Shown: in pieces, positions 1-10,100 of the stretch
How the letters are laid out: the number at the start of each line of letters is the position of its first letter
Position numbering within the stretch: the stretch's first letter is position 1
Source: Akkermansiaceae bacterium
GTDB taxonomy: Bacteria; Verrucomicrobiota; Verrucomicrobiia; Verrucomicrobiales; Akkermansiaceae
Length of the DNA stretch: 64,000 nucleotides
Direction: 5' to 3'
Assembly: GCA_024233135.1 (NCBI GenBank)
Contig: JACKPZ010000014.1
Coordinates: forward strand, 1 to 64,000
Made by a program: the position numbers and the translations under genes
Notes under the pieces: generated by a model
What the model was told of the DNA's origin: nothing
The model's input: the letters and a program-made list of their open reading frames with translations, nothing else
Database searches by the model: none

Positions 1-70
1 GCGGCGGCCGTATGTCTTCCCCGTCCCGAAGATCCCTCTCCGGACCGAAACCGAAACCTCATCATTCATC

Positions 71-406
71 ATGAAAACCCTCCTCAAGTTCGCCATGGCG
101 GCGGTTGTCGCCACTGCAATCGCGACTCCCTCCACCTCGTTCGCACAGGACGCTCCCGCCCAGGAAGAAGAAGCCAAGCAGGTTGAAGTCACCGGAACCC
201 TGGTCAAGGAGGACGGCAAGTTCAAACTCAAGGAAGAAAAGGGCAAAACCTATCTCGTCACCAAGAACAACGACGAGAAGGTCGCATCCTTCGACGGCAA
301 GAAGGTCAAGATCGCCGGCAAGGCGAAATCCAAGGAAGGCGCGAACGGCAAGCCCTGGCACATGATCGTCTTTGTGAAGTCGATCGAAGAAGCGGCCGCC
401 GAGTAA
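71..406 (+). CDS. small exported protein, possible OB-fold
   Basis: This 111-residue protein begins with a clear signal peptide: a Lys-containing start, an Ala/Val-rich core and a cleavage site near residue 25 after SFAQ. The mature part is very rich in Lys, Glu and Gly and alternates short beta-like strands, with a V.GTLV stretch followed by K.K..GKAKS. This looks like the small single-domain OB-fold-like proteins exported by many bacteria, but no catalytic motif is visible. The start was chosen because it gives a complete signal peptide; there is no Shine-Dalgarno sequence before it. A strong terminator lies 33 bases after the stop, so the gene is probably transcribed alone. Function unknown. 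Confidence 0.75.
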   Translation: MKTLLKFAMAAVVATAIATPSTSFAQDAPAQEEEAKQVEVTGTLVKEDGKFKLKEEKGKTYLVTKNNDEKVASFDGKKVKIAGKAKSKEGANGKPWHMIVFVKSIEEAAAE

Positions 407-438
407 TCGGGGAAAATCAACCCACCAGACGACTTCTG

Positions 439-466
439 CCGGAGCGGGATTCCGCTCCGGTTTTTT
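439..466 (+). terminator. rho-independent terminator
   Basis: A perfect 8-base-pair stem (CCGGAGCG with CGCTCCGG) closes a six-base loop and is followed directly by six T residues. It ends the transcript of the small exported protein and separates it from the GH32 gene. Confidence 0.9.
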
Positions 467-544
467 GTCGTCGCCTTCGGGCTGTCGGGTTTTCGAGTCG
501 CATGACGCAACAAACAAGGGGGAGGTTTTCATCCGCCGTCCGCC

Positions 545-2701
545 ATGAAAGTCCGCGTCATGAAACCGATCTCCACATTCCTGATTCCGACCCTGCTGGT
601 CTCCGCCTTGAGCGCCGTCGCCGCGGACGACCGTCTCATCGCCGACTTCGAAGGAGCGGACTACAGCGGATGGTCCGCCACCGGCGACGCCTTCGGAAAC
701 GGTCCGGCGGGCGGAACACTGCCAGGCCAAATGGCGGTCGGCGACTATCAGGGAAAGGGTCTGGTGAATTCCTTCCGCGGTGGCGATGGATCGACCGGAA
801 CGCTCACCTCGCCGTCTTTCACCATCGATCGCCCGTTTCTCCGTTTCCTCATCGGCGGCGGCGGATGGGAAGGCAAGACCTGCATGGAACTGCTCGTCGA
901 CGGGAAGTCCGTACGCTCCGCCACCGGCCCGAACACTGAACCCGGCGGCAGCGAGAACCTCGCGCCGGCCGAGTGGGATGTCCGCGAATTCCAAGGCAAG
1001 GAAGCCGTCCTGCGCATCACCGACAAGGCCACCGGCGGATGGGGCCACATCAACATCGACCACATCGTCCTGACGGAAACGCGCCTGCCCGGCATGCGGA
1101 TGAACGTGGAGCGCAGCTTCGTTGTTTCCGAACCCTTCCTCCTCATCCCGATCCGCAACGGCGCCGACAAGCGCGAGGTCACCTTTCTGCTGGATGGAAA
1201 GGAACTCGTCACCAACACCATCGAGCTCGCCGATGCGGAGCCGGACTGGTGGGCCTTCGTCGATACCACGGCGTGGATGGGGAAATCCCTCACCCTGCGC
1301 GTCGACAAGCTGCGCGAGGACTCCGCCGCGCTCGACCAGGTCACGCAAAGCGACTCACTCCGCGGCAGCGAGGCGCTCTATCAGGAGAAACTCCGCGGCC
1401 GCTTCCACTTCTCGTCGCGCCGCGGCTGGCTCAACGATCCCAACGGGCTCGTGTTCCACAACGGACTCTATCACCTCTTCTATCAGCACAATCCGTACGG
1501 CTGGAGCTGGGGCAACATGCACTGGGGCCACGCCGTGAGCCCCGACATGATCCATTGGCGGGAGCTGCCGTCCGCACTCGCTCCGGACTCCTTCGGCCCG
1601 ATGTTCAGCGGCGGCGCCGTGGTCGATTGGAACAACACCAGCGGCTTCGGCGAAACGGGCAAGCCGCCCGTCGTCCTGTTCTACACCGCCGCCGGCGACC
1701 CGACCGTGCAGTGCCTCGCCCACGGAACGGACGGCGTGCATTTCACCAAATACGAGGGCAACCCGATCCTCGACCAGGTCACGCCCGGTAACCGCGATCC
1801 GAAAGTCGTCTGGCACGAACCGTCGGGCAAATGGGTGATGACGCTCTATGTCGAACACGAGGGCGTCCACACGATCCATTTCTACAACTCGTCCGACCTG
1901 AAACAATGGACCTACCTGAGCCGTGTGGATGGACTCTTCGAATGCCCCGAGTTCTATCAGCTCGGCGTCGATGGCGATCCATCGGACAAAAAGTGGGTGC
2001 TCAGCGGCGCGAGCGGCGAGTATTTCGTCGGCAGCTTCGACAGCCGGGTGTTCCAACCGGAAACACCGAAACTCCGCGGACCCCATGGTGACGTGTATTA
2101 CGCGGCGCAGAACTTCAGCAACATCCCGGAGAGCGACGGCCGCTGCATCCAGATCGGCTGGCTGCGCACGGAAACCCGGGGCATGCCGTTCAACCAATCG
2201 ATGTCGATTCCTCGCGAGTTGAAACTCGTCCGCACGCCCGACGGTCCGCGCCAGACGATGACGCCGGTGGAGGAACTCGCGGGAATCCGGATCCGATCGC
2301 AAGGCATCGCCCCCCGTGACCTCGAGCCCGGCGGCCGGAACCCGCTCGACGGCTTCCAAGCGGAACTGGTTGAGATTCGCGCCGAGATCGAACCCGGAGA
2401 CGCCGAGGAACTCACCATCGACATCCGCGGCGCGAAGTTGATCTATCGAAAATCGCCCGGCGAGCTGGAGATCAAAGGCGTCAAGGCACCGGCACCCCTG
2501 CGTGACGGCCGCCTCGATCTCATTGTTTATTGCGACCTCCACGTGATCGAGATCTTCGCCTGCGGCGGACTTGTCTACCTACCGATATCGTTCCAGCCCG
2601 ATCCGCGGAATCTCTCCACCGTTCTCTCGTGCCAAGGCGGTGCCGCGCGGATCCGTTCGCTCCATGCGTATACGCTCTCCTCCGCGTGGAGAGCTCGATA
2701 A
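545..2701 (+). CDS. glycoside hydrolase family 32 (levanase/invertase-like), exported
   Basis: A 718-residue GH32 enzyme that should hydrolyse fructans or sucrose outside the cytoplasm. The signal peptide ends near AVAAD at residue 27; a second ATG at 560 would give a shorter, equally good one. An extra beta-rich region (about 28-180) precedes the catalytic part, as in many Planctomycetes/Verrucomicrobia GH32 enzymes. The five-bladed propeller carries the three family motifs: WLNDPNG with nucleophile Asp298, RDP with Asp418, and ECPEF with acid/base Glu466. A C-terminal beta-sandwich follows from about 570. The sugar porter starts 21 bases downstream, so the two probably form a small utilisation operon. 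No fructokinase is nearby. The family is certain; the exact substrate is not. Confidence 0.93.
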   Translation: MKVRVMKPISTFLIPTLLVSALSAVAADDRLIADFEGADYSGWSATGDAFGNGPAGGTLPGQMAVGDYQGKGLVNSFRGGDGSTGTLTSPSFTIDRPFLRFLIGGGGWEGKTCMELLVDGKSVRSATGPNTEPGGSENLAPAEWDVREFQGKEAVLRITDKATGGWGHINIDHIVLTETRLPGMRMNVERSFVVSEPFLLIPIRNGADKREVTFLLDGKELVTNTIELADAEPDWWAFVDTTAWMGKSLTLRVDKLREDSAALDQVTQSDSLRGSEALYQEKLRGRFHFSSRRGWLNDPNGLVFHNGLYHLFYQHNPYGWSWGNMHWGHAVSPDMIHWRELPSALAPDSFGPMFSGGAVVDWNNTSGFGETGKPPVVLFYTAAGDPTVQCLAHGTDGVHFTKYEGNPILDQVTPGNRDPKVVWHEPSGKWVMTLYVEHEGVHTIHFYNSSDLKQWTYLSRVDGLFECPEFYQLGVDGDPSDKKWVLSGASGEYFVGSFDSRVFQPETPKLRGPHGDVYYAAQNFSNIPESDGRCIQIGWLRTETRGMPFNQSMSIPRELKLVRTPDGPRQTMTPVEELAGIRIRSQGIAPRDLEPGGRNPLDGFQAELVEIRAEIEPGDAEELTIDIRGAKLIYRKSPGELEIKGVKAPAPLRDGRLDLIVYCDLHVIEIFACGGLVYLPISFQPDPRNLSTVLSCQGGAARIRSLHAYTLSSAWRAR

Positions 2702-2721
2702 CCCATCCTGATCGCAATCTG

Positions 2722-4047
2722 ATGAACAAACTCTTCTTCTGGTCCATCACCTCGGCGCTCGCCGGGTTTCTCTTCGGCTTCGATACCGTGGTGATCTCCG
2801 GCGCGGAACAGAAGATCCAGAACTTGTGGGGCCTCAGCGACGGGATCCACGGCATCGCCATCGGGGCGGCGCTCTATGGCACGGTGGTCGGCGCGCTGGT
2901 CGGCGGCTGGCCGACGGATCGCTTCGGCCGCCGGGCGACCTTGTTGTGGATCGGCATCTTCTACTTTGTTTCGGCCGTCGGTTCCGCGCTTGCGCCCGAG
3001 GTGGTCTCGTTCGTCGTCGCCCGTTTCCTCGGGGGGCTGGGCGTTGGCATCTCCACGGTGGCCGCGCCATTGTATATCTCCGAGATCGCGCCCGCGGCGA
3101 AACGCGGGCGCCTCGCCGGCATGTTCCAGTTCAACATCGTGTTTGGCATCCTCATCGCGTTCCTGTCCAATGCGCTGATCTCAGGTGCCGGCCCCAACGA
3201 CTGGCGCTGGATGCTCGCCGCCGAGGCGTTCCCGGCGCTCGCCTATTCCGCGATGTGTTTTTTCATCCCGGAAAGCCCGCGCTGGCTGATCGGCCGGGGA
3301 CGGCGCGAGGAGGCGATGGCCATCCTGAAACAATCCGATCCCTCCGCGACCAACGAATCAGTCGCCGCGCTGGCCAATGAGATCGCCCACCACTTCCACA
3401 AGAACGCGGGTGGCAAGCGGCCGAAATTCTGGGTGAAACGTCTGCGCGTGCCCGTCCTGCTGGCCTTCCTGATCGCCTTTTTCAACCAGCTCTCCGGCAT
3501 CAACGCGATCCTCTATTTCGCGCCGCGTATCTTCGAAATGACAGGGCTCGGCGCCAAGGCCGCCATGCTGCAGTCCATCGGCATCGGTATCACGAACCTG
3601 GTTTTCACCTTCGTCGGCCTGTGGCTTATCGACCGTCTCGGCCGTCGCGCGCTGCTCTACATCGGCTCGTTCGGATACATCGCCTCGCTCGGCCTCACGT
3701 CGTGGGCCTTCTACACAGGTCACCACTCGATCGTTCCGACGTGCATCTTCGCCTTCATCGCCGCGCACGCCGTCGGCCAGGGTGCGGTGATCTGGGTGTT
3801 CATTTCGGAAATCTTTCCGAACGAACACCGGGCCATGGGTCAGTCGCTCGGCAGTTCGACGCACTGGGTCTTCGCCGCACTGCTCGCCACCGCGTTTCCC
3901 AAAATGGTGAGCCTGTTCTCCCCCGGCACCGTGTTTCTCATCTTCACCGGCATGATGGTGCTGCAGCTCATCTGGGTGGCGACGATGGTGCCGGAAACCA
4001 AAGGCGTGCCGCTCGAAGAACTGGAGGAGAAACTCGGGCTATCTTGA
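2722..4047 (+). CDS. MFS sugar porter
   Basis: A 441-residue major facilitator protein of the sugar porter family, expected to bring a monosaccharide (here probably fructose or glucose) into the cell by symport. Visible signatures are the D..GRR motif after helix 2 and again as DRLGRR between helices 8 and 9, PESPRWL after helix 6, NQLSGINAI in helix 7, and PETKG at the C-terminus. About twelve hydrophobic helices can be counted. I chose the ATG at 2722, which lies just before the first helix; the frame is open upstream inside the GH32 gene, but that part is arginine-rich and out of phase with it. It follows the GH32 gene by 20 bases, which suggests import of the released sugar. Confidence 0.92.
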   Translation: MNKLFFWSITSALAGFLFGFDTVVISGAEQKIQNLWGLSDGIHGIAIGAALYGTVVGALVGGWPTDRFGRRATLLWIGIFYFVSAVGSALAPEVVSFVVARFLGGLGVGISTVAAPLYISEIAPAAKRGRLAGMFQFNIVFGILIAFLSNALISGAGPNDWRWMLAAEAFPALAYSAMCFFIPESPRWLIGRGRREEAMAILKQSDPSATNESVAALANEIAHHFHKNAGGKRPKFWVKRLRVPVLLAFLIAFFNQLSGINAILYFAPRIFEMTGLGAKAAMLQSIGIGITNLVFTFVGLWLIDRLGRRALLYIGSFGYIASLGLTSWAFYTGHHSIVPTCIFAFIAAHAVGQGAVIWVFISEIFPNEHRAMGQSLGSSTHWVFAALLATAFPKMVSLFSPGTVFLIFTGMMVLQLIWVATMVPETKGVPLEELEEKLGLS

Positions 4048-4097
4048 TCGCGGCGTCCTTCTTTCATTCTCCTTGCGGGGGAAGGGGAAGCAGGTGG

Positions 4098-4125
4098 ATC
4101 GGGACAAGAGGCTTTACGTCCCGAT
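4098..4125. repeat. inverted repeat upstream of fdhD
   Basis: ATCGGGAC and GTCCCGAT form a perfect 8-base-pair stem around a 12-base loop, between the sugar porter stop and the fdhD start. No T run follows, so it may be a weak terminator, a protein-binding site or an RNA structure; the sequence does not decide. Confidence 0.45.
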
Positions 4126-4146
4126 TGCCCGCCCATAACCAATCCC

Positions 4147-4932
4147 ATGGACAAGCAAGTGGGCGCCGTCGATGCCGATGGAAACGATGCACCGGACCGG
4201 GTGGCGGTCGAAGAACCGCTGCAGATCGTCGTCGATGGCCATCCGCTTGCGATCACCATGCGGACACCGGGCGCGGATGAGGAACTCGCGCTCGGGTTTC
4301 TGCTCACCGAGGGCGTGATCCGCAGTGTCGATGAGATCCGCAAGATCGATGTGGAAAGCCGTGAAAACCACGCGCTGGTGTTTCTTCACGACGATGTGGA
4401 GGTCGATTACGGGCGGCTCACCCGGCATGTGTTCCGGGCGTCTTCGTGCGGAATCTGCGGACGGGCGACCATCGACGCCGTGACATCCGGCCAGGTGCCG
4501 CTCACCTCGGAAATCCGCTTCCCGAAGGATGTGTTGTTAGGCTCCCCGGATCTTCTGACCGCTGCACAAACCACCTTCGCGCGCACCGGCGGACTCCACG
4601 GTGTGGGGATCTTCGATGCGGACGGTCGTTGCCTCGTCGTCCGCGAGGACGTCGGCCGTCACAACGCGGTCGACAAGGCGCTCGGCCACGCGCTGCGGTC
4701 GGGCAACGACCTGGCATCGTGTTTCCTTCTCGTTTCCGGACGGGTCTCGTTCGAGATCATGCAGAAGGCGCTGGTGGGAGGTGTTCCGCTGGTCGCCGCG
4801 ATTTCCGCGCCCTCGTCGCTGGCCATCGAATTCGCCCAACGCTCGAACCAGACGCTCGTCGGTTTCCTCCGTCCGCCATCGTTCCGCGTGTATGCGGGAG
4901 CGGAACGGATCAGCGGCTTGGTCGGATGCTGA
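4147..4932 (+). CDS. fdhD: formate dehydrogenase sulfurtransferase FdhD
   Basis: A 261-residue FdhD protein. In the family it carries sulfur from a cysteine desulfurase to the molybdenum cofactor of formate dehydrogenase-type enzymes. The sequence shows the N-terminal EEPL and DEELALGFL..EG motifs, the essential SSCGICG cysteine pair near residue 100, FARTGGLH with the following binding loop, VREDVGRHNAVDK, and SGR.SFE. The length is typical. It converges on the gene for a molybdopterin oxidoreductase and overlaps its 3' end by 23 bases; this pairing with a likely client enzyme supports the call. No Shine-Dalgarno sequence precedes the ATG. Confidence 0.95.
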   Translation: MDKQVGAVDADGNDAPDRVAVEEPLQIVVDGHPLAITMRTPGADEELALGFLLTEGVIRSVDEIRKIDVESRENHALVFLHDDVEVDYGRLTRHVFRASSCGICGRATIDAVTSGQVPLTSEIRFPKDVLLGSPDLLTAAQTTFARTGGLHGVGIFDADGRCLVVREDVGRHNAVDKALGHALRSGNDLASCFLLVSGRVSFEIMQKALVGGVPLVAAISAPSSLAIEFAQRSNQTLVGFLRPPSFRVYAGAERISGLVGC

Positions 4933-7144
4933 TCTCGATGCTCTTGCTCGCCGGGGTGTTGCTGCCCTCGGCGACGTGACCGACGGGCACCAGCACGTTC
5001 GCCTCCGGGAAATACGCCGCCGCCGTGCCGCGGGGCATCTGATAGGGAATCGCCCGCAAGCCTGTTAGGTGGCGCTCGCCATCGTGCCAGTGGCTGGTGA
5101 GATCCACCCGCTGTCCTGGTTTCACGCCGACTTCCACGAGGTCCTGCGGGTTGAGGAAAACGATGTCGCGCATGCCGGAGATGCCACGGTAGCGATCGTC
5201 CAAGCCATAGACCGTGGTGTTGAACTGATCGTGGCTGCGCAGAGTCTGGAGCAGGAAACGCCCGGGTGCGACGCGCAGGGCATCCAGCGGCGCGTCGCTG
5301 AAGGCCGCCTTGCCACCGGGTGTGTGCCAGACGCGCTCCCTGGCGGCGTTCGGCAGGTGGAATCCGCCGGGTTTCCGGGCCCGCTCGTTGTAGTTTTCGA
5401 ATCCCGGCACCACCGCTTCGATCCAGTCGCGGATGCGGTCGTAGTCCTCCGCCAACCAGCGCCAGCGGATCCGCCCGCGGTCGCCGAGCACGGCCTCCGC
5501 CATGCCGGCGATGATTTCGATTTCGCTGCGCAGTTCCGCGGATGCGGGCGGCAGCCGCCCCTGCGACGACTGGACGATGCCCATCGAATTCTCGGTGCTG
5601 ACGATGCGCCCGCGGTCGTCCTCGCTGCGGCCGAGGCATGGCAGGATCAGGGCGCGCCGGCCGGTGACGAGATGGCTGCGGTTGAGCTTGGTGGAAACGT
5701 GGCAGGTCAGCCGGCAATGGCGCAGCGCTTCCGCGGTAAACGTGCTGTCCGGCGTGGCTTGCGCGAAGTTTCCGCCGAGTGCGAAAAACACCTTCGCCCG
5801 GCCGTCGTGCATCGCGCGGATCGAATCCACCGTGTCGAAACCATGCTCACGCGGCACCGGCACGCCGGCCTGCTTTTCCAGAGCTGCTAGAAACCATTCG
5901 GGCATCCGCTCGAAGATCCCCATCGTCCGGTCGCCCTGGACGTTGCTGTGGCCGCGCACCGGGCACAATCCGGCACCCGGGCGGCCGATCGCGCCCAGCA
6001 GCAGGTGAACATTCGCCACTTCGCGGATCGTCGCCACCGCGTTGCGGTGCTGCGTGAGGCCCATCGCCCAGCAGGTGATCACGCGCCGGTCGCCGGAAGC
6101 CATGAGCGCGGCTAGCTCCGCGATCGCAGCGCGGGAAATTCCGGAAAGCTCCTCGATTTCCTCCCACCCCGTGTCCGACAGTGACTCCTGATAGATATCG
6201 AAACCGATCGTGTGTTCCCGCAGGAATCCGTGATCCGCCGCATCATTGGCGACGAGTTGTTTGGCCACACCGCGGAGCAGGGCCATGTCGCCGTTCACCT
6301 TCACCTGCAGGTATGTGGATGCCAGCGGCGTGCTGCGGCCGAGCCAGGCGGAAACGTGCTGCGGGTGGGCGAATCCCAGCAGGCCGGCCTCCTGGAGCGG
6401 ATTCACGGCCACCAGTTTCGCGCCGCGTTTCACCGCCGCTTCGAGGGTCGAGAGCATGCGCGGGTGGTTCGTCCCCGGGTTCTGGCCGATGCACAGGATC
6501 ACGTCCGCCTCGAGGAAGTCCTCCAGCATCACGGTGCCCTTGCCGACGCCGATGGCTTGTTTCAACGCGAGTCCGCTCGACTCATGGCACATGTTCGAGC
6601 AATCGGGCAGGTTGTTGGTGCCGAAGGCGCGGGCGAAAAGCTGATAGAGAAACGCCGCCTCGTTGCTGGCCCGTCCGGACGTGTAGAAAACCGCCTCGTC
6701 CGGTGACGCCAGCGCGTTCAGTTCCTCCGCGAGGATCGCGAAGGCCTGGTCCCACGAAACCGGTTCATAGTGGCTCGCGCCCTCGCGCCGGAGCATCGGC
6801 TCGGCAAGGCGTCCCTGGAGGTCGTGCCAGGCGTCGGTTTCGCGAGCCAGTTCCTCCACCGAATGCCGGGCGAAGAACTCGCGGCCGATCGTGTGCTTCA
6901 TCGCCTCCGAAGCGACCGCCTTGGCGCCGTTCTCGCAGAACTCCGCCATCGCCCGGTGTCCGTCCGGGTCCGGCCACGCGCAGCTCGGGCAATCGAAGCC
7001 GTCCGCTTGATTCAACCGCGCCAAGGCCCGCAATCCGCGGTTCACGCCCGCCTTGCGGATCACCTGCTCCATCGAGGAAAACACCGCGGCCGGTCCCGCG
7101 GCATGGGTTTCCGGAGCATCGGCGCGGCCTTGGTTTTCGCTCAT
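4910..7144 (-). CDS. FdhF/YdeP-family molybdopterin oxidoreductase
   Basis: A 744-residue protein of the molybdopterin oxidoreductase alpha-subunit family related to YdeP and FdhF. Near the N-terminus it has FDCPSCAWPDP, a short cysteine pair in place of the full Fe-S motif of classical formate dehydrogenases, as is usual for YdeP-like members. MCHESSG, cofactor loops such as GQNPGTNHPR and VNPLQEAG, and a C-terminal molybdopterin-dinucleotide-binding domain (HDQFNT, then RG..GMRD) follow. The ATG at 7144 was preferred; one at 7180 is in frame but adds an unlikely extension. The substrate is unknown; formate dehydrogenase activity cannot be assumed. The convergent fdhD neighbour suggests that it needs a sulfurated cofactor. 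Confidence 0.9.
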   Translation of the reverse strand: MSENQGRADAPETHAAGPAAVFSSMEQVIRKAGVNRGLRALARLNQADGFDCPSCAWPDPDGHRAMAEFCENGAKAVASEAMKHTIGREFFARHSVEELARETDAWHDLQGRLAEPMLRREGASHYEPVSWDQAFAILAEELNALASPDEAVFYTSGRASNEAAFLYQLFARAFGTNNLPDCSNMCHESSGLALKQAIGVGKGTVMLEDFLEADVILCIGQNPGTNHPRMLSTLEAAVKRGAKLVAVNPLQEAGLLGFAHPQHVSAWLGRSTPLASTYLQVKVNGDMALLRGVAKQLVANDAADHGFLREHTIGFDIYQESLSDTGWEEIEELSGISRAAIAELAALMASGDRRVITCWAMGLTQHRNAVATIREVANVHLLLGAIGRPGAGLCPVRGHSNVQGDRTMGIFERMPEWFLAALEKQAGVPVPREHGFDTVDSIRAMHDGRAKVFFALGGNFAQATPDSTFTAEALRHCRLTCHVSTKLNRSHLVTGRRALILPCLGRSEDDRGRIVSTENSMGIVQSSQGRLPPASAELRSEIEIIAGMAEAVLGDRGRIRWRWLAEDYDRIRDWIEAVVPGFENYNERARKPGGFHLPNAARERVWHTPGGKAAFSDAPLDALRVAPGRFLLQTLRSHDQFNTTVYGLDDRYRGISGMRDIVFLNPQDLVEVGVKPGQRVDLTSHWHDGERHLTGLRAIPYQMPRGTAAAYFPEANVLVPVGHVAEGSNTPASKSIEISIRPSR

Positions 7145-7198
7145 CGGAAGAGACTCTACAACAGTTCCGGCGCCATCCAATCCGAAGCTCGCCCGACG

Positions 7199-10100
7199 TC
7201 ACTCGCCCGCGGGTTCCTCGATGCGCTGGAGATCCATCGTCGGCTCCACACCGGTGAGATCGACGGATCTCACGAGGCCGGTGCCCGGGTGATACCATTG
7301 GTGGCGGCGGGTGCGGTGGAAATACGAGCCCCACACACCTTCCTGATAGAGTTCGATCTTCACGCAGTTCTCGAACGTGCCGGCGGGAACCTCGACGGTT
7401 TCCGTGCCGAGGACGGTGATCTCGGTTTCGTTGAGAACCGGCTCGGTGAGGGGTTTGCCGTCTTCGTCGGTGGACTTGTGCTCGCCGCGCGAACTGCTGC
7501 TGCGGACGCTGCCCGAGCGGAGGTCGGCTGGGATATCGAGGACGGGGGTGAGAAACGTGCACGAACCGTCTTCGTCCTTCCAAGATACCTGGTGCAACCC
7601 GTCGTCGGCGAGGAGCAGCGTGTTGTGAAAGTGACCGGATTCCTCCGGTCCCTTCCATGGTTCGCTGGTGGTGATCCGGGTGCCACGGGGAGTTTCTTCG
7701 GTCGCGGTGACCTGCCAGCTCCAGGTGTGTTCGCCGGCGGAGTCGCGGCCGGCGTAGTGCAGCACGCGGCCGGGCTTGAGCGTGACGAGGTCCGCTAGTT
7801 CCGCGAGCTTGGGACCCGGTTCACGCGGCGCGGGAGCGGGCGACGACGGGGCTGGACCGGCACGGAAACGCAGCCTCAGTCCATCATCCTCGAAATCGAT
7901 GCCCGACTGGAGATAGGGAAACCGCGGGATGATCCCGATCAATTCCCCATCCTCACGCGGGGCGGACGGGTGGCCGTAAGCGACGGACTCCATGGTGAGC
8001 GCGGCCTCGTTCCAACGGTATCCCTTGCCGCCCGGGCAGGAGATGGTGGCGCCGAAAAGCCTCTGGTGGACGGCGGCGGGTTTCTCGTCCGGAAACAGCC
8101 GGTGCCATTCGTTGAGGATCGGAATCGCCTGCCAGCTTTTCGTCGCGCGGACGGAGTGTCCGTTGTCTCCGAAAAACATCGGGCTCGATGCGGCGAGAAA
8201 ACCGGTGTCCGCCACGGCCAGCAGGCTGCGCGCGGCAGGCAACGCGGCGGTTTCCTCCTCGCTGAACTTTTGGTCCTCGCGATCCATCGCCCGGAACAGG
8301 CTGCGTTCGTCCAACGAGAGAAGCAACGCCTTTGGAAGGATGGCGTAATGGATGCGCAGGCCGGTGATCCCGGAATCGGCATCCTTCTCCGACACGACCA
8401 CATAGGAGCGTTCGCCGTATTTCCGCGTCTCCCATCTCATGGTGTCCGGCGCGGACGATTCGATGGCGCCGCGGACTCCGGTGAGGAAAAGTCCGAGATT
8501 GAGGCGGCTGCGGACGCCGATGCGGAGGGCCATCGGGATGTTTCCGATGTCGTCGAACCCCGTCGAACCGTCCTTGCCGATCCTTTGCCAGAACAGGCTC
8601 TTGCCGAAACTGAGGGAAACCGACGAGTCCACCCACGAAAGCGGATTCACGCGCAACCCGGGAAGCATCGGGACGAGCTGCTGATCGAGGCTCTTGAAGG
8701 CCTCGCTGGACGGATCGATGGCCATGGCGAGATGGAACACCGAGTCTTGCGGCCGCAAGCGCGCCATCGGCGGAAGCTCGGCATCGCCGGCGAACTCCAT
8801 GATCTCGCGGTACTCGCTGCCGATGGTGAGCGGTAGAACCGTTAGATCGAGATCGGCGGAATTCTTGGAGAGCGAAATTCGGGCGGCAATCGGGTCGAAG
8901 ACCCGCGCCCAACCCTGTTCGTAACCGGACTTCCAACGGAGATAGGCTTCCTTTTCCGCGACGCTGGCGCGGTCGAGCCGGAGTTCGGAAACCGGCGTGA
9001 GAAACTCCGCCGAGCCATGGCGTTCGCTGATGGCGCGGCCGGCTTGGATTTCCACCTTGCCGAGCAGCGGGGCGAAATCATCGCCTGCTCCGGTGCCGGA
9101 AATGGAGCGCGAGGTGAGTTCGTTGAGGGCGGCGAGGGCGCGGTTCCGCCGCGAGGCGCCGATGCGCGTCTCCGGTCCGCACCAGCGCCGGATGGCAGCG
9201 TCTGATAGAAACACGAACGCGTCCTCGTCGCCACCGAGCGGGTAACGGTGGCGGAAGAACCGGAACTCGTCGGTGGAGCCGAGCGACGGTGAATCGCCGC
9301 GGGCGACGGCGGCGATCCGGTCGAGCTGGGCGCGTGAATTCGCCACCACCACCAGTTGGTTCACGCGCATCAGGTGGCTCGAGCGAGAGCGGTCGTCGTT
9401 GACGAAGGCCAGGCTTTCGCCGTTGTCGGCGGCCGCGCCTTTGAGGCCGGTGCTCAGCCGGATGGCCGCGGCAAGCGCGTCGAAGAGCGCCTCGGGACGG
9501 TCGGTTTCGAAAAGGAAGGCAACATCGGTGCCCGTGGCGAAAAACGGATCGCCGCCGGTGAGCGCCACCGATTTCGCGGGCAGCAACCGGGCGGCCGCGG
9601 ACGGCAGGTCGAGGCCGAGCTGGCGGCGGTAGCGGTCGGCGAGACCGCGGTAGGCATCCCGCGAGCTGAGCGATTGGACGACCGGCCCGGCCTCGCGTTG
9701 GACGCGGTCGATCAGATCGAGGAAATCCGGGAGCGAGGGAGCGAAGAGCGCGTGTTGGTCGTGCGGGATGAAACCGGCGAGCGGATCGACATTCACCTCG
9801 CCCTCGGGCAGGCGGGCGGACCAATCGATCGCCTTCACGGTGATGCCCTCGATGTCGGAAATCGGGACCGCGTCGGGATGGGTGCCCGCGTTTCCGGCGA
9901 GCAGCAGGTCGCGATCGAGCGCGAGGTTTTCCGAAACCGCCCGGCCGCCGGAAAAGATGGCGAAGGTGCCGTCGAGGCCGCTCGCGGCAAAGGCCGGGGC
10001 ATTGGCGTCCCGCTTGCCCGCCAGGTGTTTGAACCATGCGGTGCCTGGCAGGTGGCGGTCCGCGCGGGCACCCGCCCATTCGCGGCGGGCGGCGAGGAAT

